Shown here: one piece after another, positions 20,907 through 30,989 of the stretch
Numbering within the stretch: the stretch's first letter is position 1
Layout: each line of letters opens with the position of its first letter
NCBI GenBank assembly: GCA_963210315.1
Contig: OY723241.1
Coordinates: 1,736,001 to 1,800,000 of the forward strand
Source of the DNA: Rhynchopus euleeides
Taxonomy: Eukaryota > Euglenozoa > Diplonemea > Diplonemida > Diplonemidae
Reading direction: 5' to 3'
Length of the DNA: 64,000 bases
Notes under the pieces: generated by a model
What the model was told of the DNA's origin: nothing
Database searches by the model: none
Seen by the model: only the letters and a program-made list of their open reading frames with translations
Made by a program: the position numbers and the translations under genes

Positions 20907-22772
20907 ATGTCGAATGCAAATGAAGCGAAGAGTGTCGGGGAGACTCTTGCTGCCAACCGGCATGCCCTTCGGATGTCTCAACGGACACTCGCCAAGGTCA
21001 ACCAGCTTCATAAGGAGCGTGTTGGTGAGAACCTGGGTGTGTCACGAAAGCGACTCCGCGAAATGGAGAAGCCTGCCTGCGAACGTGTTGAATGGCGCCT
21101 TTCCCGTGGTTTGCTCGGGGCATTTGAGTTCCTCGAAGAAGAGGCGGGAGAATCATCGACAATGCAGTGTAGCGTGCCACTTCTCGGCGTCATGTACACG
21201 GACGGATACACGCCACGTAATTCATTACGTTCCGATAACGCACGTGTCCGTCTGTCTCTCGGGGTCATCAATCCCGAAAACACGATGACTGCGCCGGGTA
21301 TTACTTTCTCAGACCTTCCGAAAGGTGATCACAAGCTGTTCCAAAATCACGCGTTGCTGCAACAGATCATGAGGCTGCACAAAGCGAAAATCTTCCGAGG
21401 GGTGCATGTCGCGAGTGTGTCCATAGCAAGAATAACCGCCGACCATGCTGAGCAGTGGGCAACAATGAGGCGATGCGGGGGGCGAGGGCACCGATGCTCA
21501 CTGTGCGACATCCCAGAAGAACGCTGGTATCAACAGGTGCATCGATACCCGCACCTGACTCTCTCTGAGATGAAAGAGGCTGGCTACCCCTCCCTCTTGG
21601 CAGGTGTGCTTCCCAATGCCCGCTACGTCACCCCAGCACTCCATGACTGCAAGGGGCTCGCCATGCGGCTGATCAGGGTACTGGATGAGACAACAAAAAA
21701 AATATTCGACAAGACCTGTACAAACCTTGCACTGAATGTGTCGCAGAATGGGACAGGTGCTCAGTTCCGGAAGGTCGTGCTTGCCATGTCACAGGACACC
21801 ACCTACAAGGGCTTGTTCCGCTACCTCTTTGTCTCCCTTGCAGACCTCATGCATTTCCGGTATGCAGACATCCCCTGGCGCTTCTGGGGATGCAAGGATG
21901 AGTCAGCCCGGATTCCCTTCTTGCGTGCTCGAATCTCAGGGCATATATTTCACTGGTTGATGGAGCATGCCGAAAAGGGATCAACGCGCAATGCCTACGT
22001 ACACAGTCTCCATCATTGGTGGGCTCCAGAAGATGCAGTGCCTCTGCAGAACAACGACGAATTTGAAGAAGCAGAGAACGGACATCGCAAGAAAGATGCC
22101 GTTACAATCGCCAGCTCCGCAACTTACGAGAGAGATCTTGCAATGGCAGAAGAGAAGCGGCGCGAATCGGGCATGCCTTGGAAGGTTGCGCACCTGTCGC
22201 AGGACGGGATCCTCGGGTATAGAGAAGTCATTCTGTGTCCGTGTCTGCACACCCGACACGCTCATAGATTGGCTGTGTATGTTCTTTGCACACAGTTGAC
22301 ACAGCTGCAGAAGGGGTTTGTGCACTGCAACACACAGGACTTCGTTGAACCCAGCAGCGCGCCCTACTTCCTGTTCCGGTTCCCCGAAGGACACCGCAAA
22401 TTATCGCTCTGCTTGTGCAAAATGCCAATCCCGCTGGGGGCGACTTTCACACCATTCGTGTCATCCGAGGCGACTTTGAGCACGCTTGACCAACGCGCAC
22501 AGCAGGAGGGGGATGACAGTTCTGACGAAGAAGATGAGGAAAGCCTGCAGGATGGTTTGTCTTGCCCAAGGTGTAACACAACTACGACAGGCGACGGCCG
22601 CACTTTGACACCTCAAATTCTAACCGCTCACCTCCGCAGGTGTAGCCGCTACCAGGAGGATAGGCAGGTAGTCCAGAGTCCGGGGAAACTGACAGAAGCA
22701 AAACAAGCCCCTCCCCATCCCTCTTCCACCTTCCCCCCGCATGATTTTACCCCCCACGCCAGTAGACTGTAA
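20907..22772 (+). CDS. Transposon ORF2: putative DDE-type transposase with zinc motifs
   Basis: 621 residues from the ATG at 20907 (frame is open from 20820). Candidate catalytic Asp99 in MYTDGYTP and Asp179 in ITADHAEQW, followed 18 residues later by CSLC (197-200), and then TPALHDCKG (243-251). The sequence order D, D, CxxC, LHD resembles the CMC-type transposase core, where a Cys-rich insertion follows the second Asp; the acidic third residue cannot be fixed by eye. The C-terminus has an acidic patch (SSDEEDEE) and a CxxC...HxxxC zinc finger (Cys553, Cys556, His575, Cys579). The product would act in the nucleus on the CACGGTGG ends. A deleted, frameshifted copy lies at 32555-33714 (minus). 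Confidence 0.75.
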   Translation: MSNANEAKSVGETLAANRHALRMSQRTLAKVNQLHKERVGENLGVSRKRLREMEKPACERVEWRLSRGLLGAFEFLEEEAGESSTMQCSVPLLGVMYTDGYTPRNSLRSDNARVRLSLGVINPENTMTAPGITFSDLPKGDHKLFQNHALLQQIMRLHKAKIFRGVHVASVSIARITADHAEQWATMRRCGGRGHRCSLCDIPEERWYQQVHRYPHLTLSEMKEAGYPSLLAGVLPNARYVTPALHDCKGLAMRLIRVLDETTKKIFDKTCTNLALNVSQNGTGAQFRKVVLAMSQDTTYKGLFRYLFVSLADLMHFRYADIPWRFWGCKDESARIPFLRARISGHIFHWLMEHAEKGSTRNAYVHSLHHWWAPEDAVPLQNNDEFEEAENGHRKKDAVTIASSATYERDLAMAEEKRRESGMPWKVAHLSQDGILGYREVILCPCLHTRHAHRLAVYVLCTQLTQLQKGFVHCNTQDFVEPSSAPYFLFRFPEGHRKLSLCLCKMPIPLGATFTPFVSSEATLSTLDQRAQQEGDDSSDEEDEESLQDGLSCPRCNTTTTGDGRTLTPQILTAHLRRCSRYQEDRQVVQSPGKLTEAKQAPPHPSSTFPPHDFTPHASRL

Positions 22773-22805
22773 CTATATCATGGGAAAAATGGATGAAAAT
22801 AGGTG

Positions 22806-22911
22806 AAAAGACTCCCGCTAGGGGGAGTCAGACTCCCCCTAGCGGGAGTCTTTGACACCCTCTCAGACTCCCGCTCCCAGACTCCCGCTAGGGCCGCTGG
22901 AGTCCACCGTG
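22806..22911 (-). repeat. Right terminal and subterminal region of the CACGG transposon
   Basis: GACTCCCGCTAGGGGGAGTC and related words, then the terminal inverted repeat. The last 40 bp upstream of ORF end and this region repeat AAAATGGATGAAAATAGGTG, the inverse of the left-end CACCTATTTTCACTCATTTT. Confidence 0.75.
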
Positions 22912-23195
22912 TAAGGAAGAAGGAATCACGGTTGCTACGCTTTTTCGTGCTCCGGACAAGATGGGCACTTGGCACTTGCTCACTGTGGGTTTCCAACAAT
23001 AATGATCCCTTCGCCTTCTGATGGACGCCCTGTCTATTAGAAGGTTCTGTGTGAAAATACTCTTTGTTGAGCGCACACGCGTGCCGCAAACATTCAGTGG
23101 CACGATTTCCATTTCGTTCCTTCACGGCCTCGCTCCGTTCCTCACTACAACCGGTAACAACATCATCTAATCAGGCATGATTGCTGTCTGTAGGA
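22912..23195. other. Short intergenic stretch
   Basis: Right flank of the transposon target and 3' flank of the minus-strand cyclase gene. Nothing else recognised. Confidence 0.5.
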
Positions 23196-25865
23196 CTAAG
23201 CAACGCACCCTGGCACAGAGCAGTAATCATTGGTTGTGAACACATGGCTGCGGTGCCGCTGTGGGATACAAACGACAGGCAGCGGGGCTGGTGTGGTGTT
23301 TGATTCCTCGCATGTTTTGACCCATTCCAGCAGGTCGGTGGCGTGCTGATCGGTGCTTCCGGTGAACGGCTTGAGGCAGGCACGCGCCTTCTCCCACTGC
23401 CCCTTGTACAGAAGGCATATCGCTTCGTTGCAAGCCCCCACGGCATCGCCGCCATTGCTCGCCTCCAATTCGTACATCCACTCGGCGGCAGAAACGTCCC
23501 TCTGCCCCAGAAACTCATACAGGAAGTCGTCTTGACCATGCGCCACCCGAACTTTAGCAACCCGGAGCAGAGAAAAGTTGACAGATGTCTCCTGTGCGAT
23601 ACGCTCATCGACCACCCCCCGCAACCCCCAGGCCTTGCCCCAGCGCTCGAAGGTCCAGACGCGTGTCCCGGCAGCGCCGATGATTGTGTACTTCTTGAGG
23701 CCTTTGCAGCCAAAGTTTCCGCACAGAGCCTTCATGGATACCGCAGCCCCGTTCACCAGAAGATCATGCGCAAAGCTTGCAGTGCGAAGGTCGGCAAGGC
23801 ATTGCGTGGCTGAGGCCCTGTGGCTGCTGCAGGACAGGAGAGAGTTGAAGGACGCGTGCACCTTGTCACCGACGAACTCATCAACCATCCCACGGTTTGA
23901 CTTCACAATAAACGCGACGGTCTCCACATAGCCCGAGTGCATGTCGCCGAGGTCCGAGGGGATGTGCACCTTGGATAACTGCAGGAAACCTGAGAGATTC
24001 GTCACCAGCAGGCTGACCTGCCGGTGCCACCCGCCATTTCCCTGAAGCCTTGCTGCCGGATGGTCCGACAACGCGGAGGCGGAAGACCGGGCGCTCGGGC
24101 TTTCGATGGCGAAGGTGCAACTCCCTTTCCGACCGTCACTCCCACTGTCGCTCTCCCTGCCGTCCTGCAGCACGCTCTGCGGAAGATACTGCTTATACTC
24201 GATGAGGTTGCGCACCATCACACAGAACGAATCCTGCATGCACCGCACTTCGGTCAGACTGCTGGGACTCACCCCCTCCTTACCCTCCAGGTGCATGCAC
24301 GCAACCTCACACATGTCTTGCTGCAGAAGGTTGAGGGGGCGCAGTGCTAAATAGAGTGTGGCAGCGGCTGCAAGGGAGAGCCCGATACTGACACACACGG
24401 TGATGACGAGGGAGACGCTTGAAGCACGGTCCGCCTCCCCCATGACATCAGAGAGAGGCACGTCGATCACAAGCACGCAGTCGAGGTCCGGCAGGTGTAT
24501 GGGGTACGTCACAACAATGCTGCCATCGAATGGGAAAAGTGCGCTGTGTGTGGCGGCATGCTGCACATCTCCCCACTTGGAACGCACGGCGCGGATTCCC
24601 CGCAGCAGCTGTGAGGCGCTGTTGTTGTAGTTCGTCAGGTTCGTCGCCTCGATGGAGTTGGGACGCAGCATGCCCGAGTCGCGCAGCAGCTCCGTGTTTG
24701 TGAGGCTGCTGCCGACCAGCCCGGAGGTGGTGGTCGTCAGAGAGACGAAACTGTTCTCTGTTGGGTTCAGATCGCGCAGGCAGCCGCTCACCAAGTCGAG
24801 GCGGAGGACAACGCCCGTTGTCCCCAGGAAGCCCTCCGAAGACACACTCGCAATGCTGGCTATGACAGCAGGGACATGTAAGTCAGGTGTGATCATGAAT
24901 GCGTACTTCATGTCGGTGCTGCGGTGGAACCACGGTTCATAAGTCACGTTCCCGTATTCCAGCGGAATGCTGAACACCCGCTGCAGCCCTGCCTGTTCGA
25001 AGATGGAGACACGTTGGACATCATCCGGAGCAGACGCGTTGCTTCCGGAAAGGACAACCTCTAACCCGACGAGTTGGTGGCCACAGCTCCGGTAGTCAAG
25101 GTCTTGGAAACCGCACGACTTTGAGCAGAACGTTGCAGCAGGGGAGGAGAGATCCGCACACGCCTCGGAGGTGACCACTGCTGTGCAGTTGACGACCCTC
25201 CGGTCCACCGACTGGCACTGTGCCCAAGGAGGCAGGGCGTGGAGCTGCTGCCCAGGCCGCACTGTGGTGTAGTGTGTGTCGATGAAGCTGTTCCCCACAC
25301 GATGTGCGCGGGGGAAGACCGCAGAAAAGTCACCCCACTTGGTCGAATGGATAAGGGTTGATATGGAATGGCTGAATTGAGCGGAGGTTCTCAAGACGGT
25401 GTCCAGTGCGATGTGTGGCTCTGGCCAGGGTGAGGTCATGTCAGCCCTGCCGAGGATGACCTGGCGTTGTATCTGCAGCATTGCCCCCACCCCCGCGCCT
25501 AACTCGCTCATCGTTGCGGACTTTGCTTGTTGTGCGGTGATGGACAGCGTCTGCTCCGCACGTCTGATGATGACATCGTGCAACGCATCGTACGTAACAT
25601 ACCACGACAGCACGCCAACACTCAACAGCGCGAACCACAATCCTAGCACCAACACCACGGCCAGGCTCACGGTGCGTGTGCGGGCGACGATGGCAGCACA
25701 ACAAGCGGCAGCACCTGTGACACACAAGGGCACTGCAATCAGCACGATGTGCACTGTGAGCAGCTCGTTGGGGAAGTCGTCACGCACATCAATCGATGAG
25801 GCCTGGGCGCGGCACAGCAGCACTAATAGAATCGCCGCACATGCCCAGGCCCAAGCTTGCCTCAT
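23196..25865 (-). CDS. Transmembrane receptor with a degenerate class III nucleotidyl cyclase domain
   Basis: 889 residues from the Met at 25865, chosen because MRQAWAWACAAILLVLLCRA is a good signal peptide; the frame is open to an ATG at 26126. Layout: signal peptide, two hydrophobic segments (about 38-62 and 65-87), a large sensor region (about 95-480) with Cys pairs and N-glycosylation sites, a membrane segment (about 483-503), a HAMP-like linker, the phrase YLPQSVL at about 560, then a cyclase-like domain at 617-765. In that domain the first metal-binding Asp is Asn (VTNLSGF), while the second remains (FVGDKV), and the TIIG strand before the adenine site is kept. Catalysis is therefore doubtful; a signalling pseudo-cyclase is likely. 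No intron seen. Confidence 0.75.
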   Translation of the reverse strand: MRQAWAWACAAILLVLLCRAQASSIDVRDDFPNELLTVHIVLIAVPLCVTGAAACCAAIVARTRTVSLAVVLVLGLWFALLSVGVLSWYVTYDALHDVIIRRAEQTLSITAQQAKSATMSELGAGVGAMLQIQRQVILGRADMTSPWPEPHIALDTVLRTSAQFSHSISTLIHSTKWGDFSAVFPRAHRVGNSFIDTHYTTVRPGQQLHALPPWAQCQSVDRRVVNCTAVVTSEACADLSSPAATFCSKSCGFQDLDYRSCGHQLVGLEVVLSGSNASAPDDVQRVSIFEQAGLQRVFSIPLEYGNVTYEPWFHRSTDMKYAFMITPDLHVPAVIASIASVSSEGFLGTTGVVLRLDLVSGCLRDLNPTENSFVSLTTTTSGLVGSSLTNTELLRDSGMLRPNSIEATNLTNYNNSASQLLRGIRAVRSKWGDVQHAATHSALFPFDGSIVVTYPIHLPDLDCVLVIDVPLSDVMGEADRASSVSLVITVCVSIGLSLAAAATLYLALRPLNLLQQDMCEVACMHLEGKEGVSPSSLTEVRCMQDSFCVMVRNLIEYKQYLPQSVLQDGRESDSGSDGRKGSCTFAIESPSARSSASALSDHPAARLQGNGGWHRQVSLLVTNLSGFLQLSKVHIPSDLGDMHSGYVETVAFIVKSNRGMVDEFVGDKVHASFNSLLSCSSHRASATQCLADLRTASFAHDLLVNGAAVSMKALCGNFGCKGLKKYTIIGAAGTRVWTFERWGKAWGLRGVVDERIAQETSVNFSLLRVAKVRVAHGQDDFLYEFLGQRDVSAAEWMYELEASNGGDAVGACNEAICLLYKGQWEKARACLKPFTGSTDQHATDLLEWVKTCEESNTTPAPLPVVCIPQRHRSHVFTTNDYCSVPGCVA

Positions 25866-26548
25866 TGGAGTGTGCAGCGGACGGATACTTCGTCTGGAGG
25901 AGGGGGTGGTGGTGGTGGTGGTGTCTATAAACAGTGAGGCGCAGTAGAAAGGAGCGAGGGGGTACGTAGTGACCATCGTCTGAAGAAAAGGAACAGAAAC
26001 AACACAGAGAGGGGCGGGGGGGTGCATATTGAAGGGGGGGGACCTTCTCCCATAGTCTACTCGGCCCACAGCATCTAGGGTGCGGGGGGACAAAGGATAC
26101 AGCAACAAAAATACAAACAGACCCATATGACCCCACAGTGCAGCACTGTGAAACCCCCCCCCCCCCCCCCCACCTTGCTGCAGTCACGGTGAACTAGTTA
26201 GCTATGTACGAGTGACCTCAACGAGTCGAGTCGGCAACTCACTGGGATTGCAGGCAAAATCTACTGCAGGTGTCGACTCCACAAGTACCGGTTGTCGATT
26301 TCGACAAGTGGTCAGTTGTCGGGTTTTCAGTTGTCGACTCCACTAGTGGTTGCTAACACTAGCGCACCGTGGTGACAACGACACAAAAAAAACACGCAAC
26401 ACACACAGAGGGGGTCTTCCCTCACACCCACACGTGCAACTCCTTTTGTTCTAGTGCATGGGAAGGTTCCTGCGCCCAGAAAGAAGCGGCACACAAAGGA
26501 ACAACAGGTGGCTGCCGCACGGCCCCACCCGCCCCTTCCCCTCTCCCA
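25866..26548. other. Upstream region of the cyclase-like gene
   Basis: Contains an 18-base C-run near 26153-26172 and several GTCGACTCCAC / CAACTGACC-type motifs at 26270-26350 (TGTCGACTCC appears twice). No gene supported apart from a possible N-terminal extension of the neighbour. Confidence 0.45.
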
Positions 26549-27316
26549 TCACCGCACCCCTCCGGACGCACAGCCCCGCCTCCCCGAGAGGCGGGCGCGG
26601 TAGCGGGACAGCAGGGCCCCTACGGCACCACCACCGCCCTGCCTCTGGGGCGACAGGCAGCACGAGTGACCCACACCACCACCACCACCACCACCACCCC
26701 CAACACCACCGGGGGGCGAGAGCGGCAGCACCGATGCCACTCCAGCGCTGCCACCACCACCGCCGCCGCCGCCGACACCAGCGCCTGTCGGGGAGTCGAA
26801 AAGGGCTCGCTTATACAGCGCCATTCGCCTGTCGTATTGACGCACACCTTCAGATGCTGGGGAAGGAGGCCTGTCTGGGCTGTTGTATCGTGACGCCCTG
26901 CGTGTGATCCCAACACTTCGGCTTCTGCTCCCGCTTCTGCTGCGGCTGCGGTGTCCACCCCGCTGTCTCGCGCTTGCTGCTGCGCTGCGGCTGCCCCGAG
27001 GTGCAGCGTCACGGCGCTGGCTCGGCGCAGGTGGTGATGCAGGGGAGCACCGCATGACGCACCAGTCGTCTGCCACGCTTGCAGCGCACCCCGAGAGGTC
27101 CAGCTCCCTCACAGGCACAGAGATGGCGTCGCCCCGCATGCTGTTGATGTAGCGCCGCCGGGTCCCCGGTGTTGTCGGCTCAGGCGACATCATCGACCCA
27201 TCCAGCAGCGAGTCGTTGTGGTGTCCCCCGAGGCGCCGCCTGCCTGGCCTGTGGCGCCGCTGCTGCTGCGCGGAACATCGTGGCGTGGCTGATGCCTTCC
27301 CGACACCCACAGGCAT
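26549..27316 (-). CDS. Hypothetical SR- and Gly-rich protein, doubtful
   Basis: 255 residues from ATG at 27316. Features seen: an Arg/Ser stretch (HRSRSRSGSRSRS), several SPP/SPxxP motifs, two long Gly runs and the phrase MRGDAISVPVRELDLSG. The Gly runs arise from GGT/CCACCA repeats, and overlapping frames are also open, so it may be noncoding. If real, the SR stretch would fit a nuclear RNA-binding or kinase-substrate protein. Confidence 0.3.
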   Translation of the reverse strand: MPVGVGKASATPRCSAQQQRRHRPGRRRLGGHHNDSLLDGSMMSPEPTTPGTRRRYINSMRGDAISVPVRELDLSGCAASVADDWCVMRCSPASPPAPSQRRDAAPRGSRSAAASARQRGGHRSRSRSGSRSRSVGITRRASRYNSPDRPPSPASEGVRQYDRRMALYKRALFDSPTGAGVGGGGGGGGSAGVASVLPLSPPGGVGGGGGGGGGVGHSCCLSPQRQGGGGAVGALLSRYRARLSGRRGCASGGVR

Positions 27317-27389
27317 GGGAGGGGTGGGGCCCTGTGGAGAAGGGCGGGGTGGGGTGTAGGGTGTTGCCAGATTCGGTGCGTAACCACGG

Positions 27390-27530
27390 CGCTGAAGTAA
27401 CCACTGTTACAAGTGGTTATACAAGTGGTTTACATGTAAAAAAGTTTACATGTAAGTTTACAAGTGGCACTTGTAAAATTACATGTAAATGACATGTGCC
27501 ACTTGTCATTTACGGGCTTTCCTTAACACT
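27390..27530. repeat. Array of short palindromic words (TACATGTA, CCACTTGTAA)
   Basis: TTTACATGTAA and ACAAGTGG/CCACTTGT words follow each other for about 130 bp. The same vocabulary builds the elements at 43467 and 49301, so this is probably an end or remnant of a related foldback. Confidence 0.65.
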
Positions 27531-28339
27531 GGCGAGCCGTGTTGTTCCATTTGTTTATCCCCCGCGACCCCAGACCAGCACATGCCCTGCTGCACACACA
27601 CACCCTCACTTACAAAAGGACGATGCACTGGCTTCCTACAAGTCGCTGAAGGATGTTTCCGGCGACCTGTACACGGTTCGGATCGAAGGAAACCGTGAGA
27701 TGGCCATCCACGGCATCGCGCTGAAGCCCTTCCCCACGCCAACGCAGAAGAAGTCGGAGGGTTTCGCGCGCCTCAAGCTGGTGGTGGAGAACCTGGACAG
27801 CATGGATATGGTCAAGATGTACAAGGCATCGGCACAAGGCGCCACATCCGAGACGCGTCCGAAGAATAAGGCAGTGGCGGCGGTGGCGGCGATGCAGCAC
27901 GTCGTTGTGGGCATTCACGACCAGGAGACCGGGCGCTATAGCGTCATCGTCGAGAATGGCTTCACCAAGCTGGTGACGGCGACGCTGGAAGGGGTGCAGG
28001 TCGACTACACCTTCTACAGGAGGACGACAGGAGGACCGTCCTTCGGACCAGTGTGAGCCAGGTGAATACAGCGGCTCGCTCGTTGTGCCGCCTCCGCATT
28101 TTGTGGATTCAAGCAGAAATCTGCAGGTCACGGTGCTGAGTGGGCTGACACGGATTGACGTGCCGATCACACCCCCTCCGACAAAGCAGGCCGCAACGAC
28201 GGTCATCCAGACCAGCTGGTCCGCAATCATGCCCCAGAACCTCGAAGCCACCCCGAAGCCTGAGCCGGCCTCTGAGGACTCTGAGGACACCCCCAACGAA
28301 GACGCCCCTGTGTCTTTCCTGTCGGATCTCTCGGGATAG
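27496..28339 (+). pseudogene. Distant relative of transposon ORF1, frameshifted
   Basis: The frame ending at 28056 and the frame 28045-28339 together align to ORF1 of the intact transposon: YTVRIEGNREMAIHGIALKP matches TYRVEVKRGKVQDTKLVGVT-LKP; MQHVVVGIHDQETGRY and VTATLEGVQVDYTF match the VHVVMLEGL...LQVSLTC region; and EYSGSLVVPPPHF ... GLTRIDVPITPPP matches TYTATYFLPRSP ... LALWKVTVPL. Both end in an acidic Pro/Glu tail. The frame shifts near 28035-28055. Identity is low, so it represents another element family. The N-terminal basic arm is missing. Confidence 0.6.
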
Positions 28340-28411
28340 CGGCGTCTCGGCCACAACAGCAACACGTCTGCGCAAACATCAAAAAGACGTAACACACACG
28401 ACGCGGTCTCC

Positions 28412-28540
28412 ACCTTTCCGGGTACCCGGACCCGGGTACCCGGGAGGTCCCGGTTACCGGCCCGGGTACCCGGGGGGTACCCGGGCCGGATACCCAGCCG
28501 GGTACCCGGCCGGATACCCCGGGTACCCGGGTAGCCGCCC
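28412..28540. repeat. GGGTACCC palindromic-word array
   Basis: About a dozen overlapping GGGTACCC / CCCGGGTACCCGG / CCGGATACC words. Neighbouring sequence 28640-28670 has an inverted TTTTTTCAGCAAAAAATCC pair. Probably the outer region of the foldback that follows. Confidence 0.65.
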
Positions 28541-29837
28541 ACCCACGACGGGAGGAAAAAAGAGTGAACGGGCAGCATGCCGTTCCTCTTTTTCCCCCCG
28601 TGAGGGTGGGCCCACTTCCGGCCATAAAATTGGCCGGAACTTTTTTTCAGCAAAAAATCCATTTTTTGCTGAAAATAGAAAAAATATTTTAAAATATTTT
28701 TTGGAGGATCCTTGAAATCGGTAGTGGACAGTAGCGGACAGGGCGGACATTTCCTTGTGGAAAAAGTGCCCGAAAAAAAAAATTCGAAAAGGTCCCCCTT
28801 ACAGAATTCGCCTTTTTTCAAAAAATCGGAAAATTTCGGACCGCAATTTGTACCCAAGAAAGTGCCGAATTTTCGGACTTGGTCCGATTTGAACGATTTC
28901 CGTGCCTCTTGCAACCCCCATGAGGGGGGGCTGCTGTTTCGGGTTCTTCCGGTGGTACATGCTGGGGTGTCAGGACAGGGAATCCTGCTCGCTGTACCCG
29001 GTGATCCCTGACGCAGCCAGGAAGTGGAGAGCCTTGGAACCCTGGTTGAGGCCTGTAACACCCGGCCTTCCTGCCACTTCTGGCATTGTGGAGTGGAGGT
29101 GGATATGGAGAAGGTTCTCTCTCCGTCCGGTCGAGCACAACCGTCCTCTCCAGCCAGGGGCCATCTACTTTCCAAACAAGGGCCAGGAACATGCTCAAAC
29201 AAACTAATTGATCAGAAAATCTGGCTAGCCGTGGAATCATTGAGCAAAATTTGGGGAGTGATTGGTGCCCCATTGCTGCATATGACATGTCCATTTTTGA
29301 CGATTTTTGGGCAGAATTTGGTGCGTGGGACCTTTCGATTTTCATGAATTTTTCGGAATTTTCGTGGGGACCGGTACCCCATTTGAGGGCCAAAAATCTC
29401 ATTTCCGAGGCCTGGGAATGGTCGCAGTGGCCTCAGATGTCCAAAAACGTTCAATTGACCTCTCCTCGAAAAAAAATTCGAAAGGTCCCCCCTACTGGCA
29501 CCCCGGATTAGGACATGTCTCTGGGGGTGCCCGGGGGCATTTTTGGCCCATTTTTGGCTGGGGAAAATGGGCCATTTTTCACGATTTTTTCGGTTTTTTG
29601 TCCGGACCGGCACCGCATTTGAGGGGCAAAAATCTGATTTCCGAGGCCCGGGAATGGTCGCAGTGGCTTCATTTGGCCAAAAACGTTCAATTTACCCTTC
29701 TCCAAAAAAAAATTCGAAAGGGTCCCCCTACAAATCGCCGGTCTTAGGAATTTTTTTTTGGGCACCCAGATTTCAAAAAATTTCAAACTATTTTCTGGAC
29801 CAAAAATCAAACTATTGAGGTCCTGGCCGGACATGTC

Positions 29838-30075
29838 CGGGGGGGGGTCAAAATTGGATTTCCCGAATTTCCGGGTCCGGACATGTCCGCCCGGACATCC
29901 GGACACCAGAAAATGTCCGCCCGGACATGTCCGCCCTGTCCGGGGCGGACATTTCTGGATGTCCGGATGTCCGGGCGGGAAATTCGGGAAATGTCCGGGG
30001 GGGGGGGGGGGGGGTCAAAATTGGACCCGGACATCCGGACACCCGGATTTCCGGGTCCGGGCATGTCCGCCCTGT
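29838..30075. repeat. TCCGGACATGTCCGG palindromic-word array
   Basis: GGACATGTCC, GACATCCGGACA and TGTCCGCCCGGACA words follow each other for about 230 bp, broken by a G-run at 29999-30015. A shorter version is at 43376-43430 and 48388-48465. Confidence 0.7.
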
Positions 30076-30144
30076 CCGCCCTGAAATTGCCTAAGGGGCC
30101 GGGGGAAATCCAGGAAATTCGGGAAATCCAGGAATATGAAGAAT

Positions 30145-30345
30145 CCTCCCATATGTTGACAAAAACTTTTTGTTTCAATCATATGTTGACAAGAAGTTTC
30201 CTGAAAATTCATATGTTGACACGAACTTATGGACTTAACCATATGTTGACAAAAACTTCTGCATTTAACCATATGTTGACAAGAAGTTATGGATTAACCA
30301 TATGTTGACAAAAACTTCTCGTTTTAACCATATGTTAACAAAATT
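30145..30345 (+). repeat. Tandem CATATGTTGACAAAAACTTC units, left arm
   Basis: About seven units of 28-29 bp: CATATGTTGACA(A/C)(A/G)A(A)CTT followed by a variable 8-10 bp ending TTAAC. The inverted arm is at 30990-31237. Confidence 0.8.
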
Positions 30346-30989
30346 GGGTTTCCAGCTGGAACACCCTTTTTGGTGGATTCCCGACCCCAGGGCACCCACA
30401 CCTGTGGCTGCTGAAGAGGAGGGCGCTTCGCAAAGGCCGGGACCCCCAGCCCCCCTCCCAGCCCCAACCTCTCATCCACATTTTGATGTGAACCTGTCGG
30501 CTGAAGCTGGAATCACTTGATGGCATTGCTGTGGGTGTTGTTGTGGACCTGGGTCCGGCCGATTAGTACTCACGCTGTTGTGCCTGTGATTCAAAGAACC
30601 GTGGAGTTCGGAACCCACCTGGAGAGAACGATCCACCTCGAAGAAGCCGCATGCCCGATGCGCCCCGATAGCTGCGTGTACACGTGGTAAACCTGTGACC
30701 ACTTCGGTGGAGTGGTCTTTTGGCTCAGTTTCTGGGCCGGAAGTGCTTGATGTTGGTAACCATCTTTGCTATGGGGCTTTCATCATGCATTTATCACGTA
30801 CAGGCCCATGATCAGTGGTTAGCCGGTGTTAACGGTGTGCGGTTCTCTGGCCTTGTGGTATCTTAATCCAAGGGAATGAGGCCCCATGGAACTGCGATGA
30901 AGTGCACACTCTGTGAGAAGCTAAGTGCCGATCTGGAAAGCGATCTGGATACCCCGGAATGTCAGTCAAGCGGCTCCAGCCAAAAAACC
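30346..30989. other. Loop between the two CATATG-repeat arms, nothing recognised
   Basis: About 640 bp of GC-balanced sequence with no ORF over 100 codons that carries a motif. Might be cargo of the foldback. Confidence 0.45.

Larger units (their letters stand above)
19446..22911 (+). mobile_element. Intact two-gene DNA transposon, CACGGTGG termini, TA target duplication
   Basis: 3466 bp. The left end reads CACGGTGGACTCCAGCGG and the right end CCGCTGGAGTCCACCGTG; TA flanks it at 19444-19445 and 22912-22913. A related site without the insert is at about 12465-12505. Inside each terminus is a cluster of palindromic ACTCCCGCTAGCGGGAGT words. Two ORFs run in the same direction, 203 bp apart: a basic protein (333 aa) and a larger one with DDE-transposase-like features (621 aa). 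CAC ends, 2-bp duplication and the transposase layout resemble the CMC (CACTA/Mirage/Chapaev) group; this placement is inferred by eye. Confidence 0.85.
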
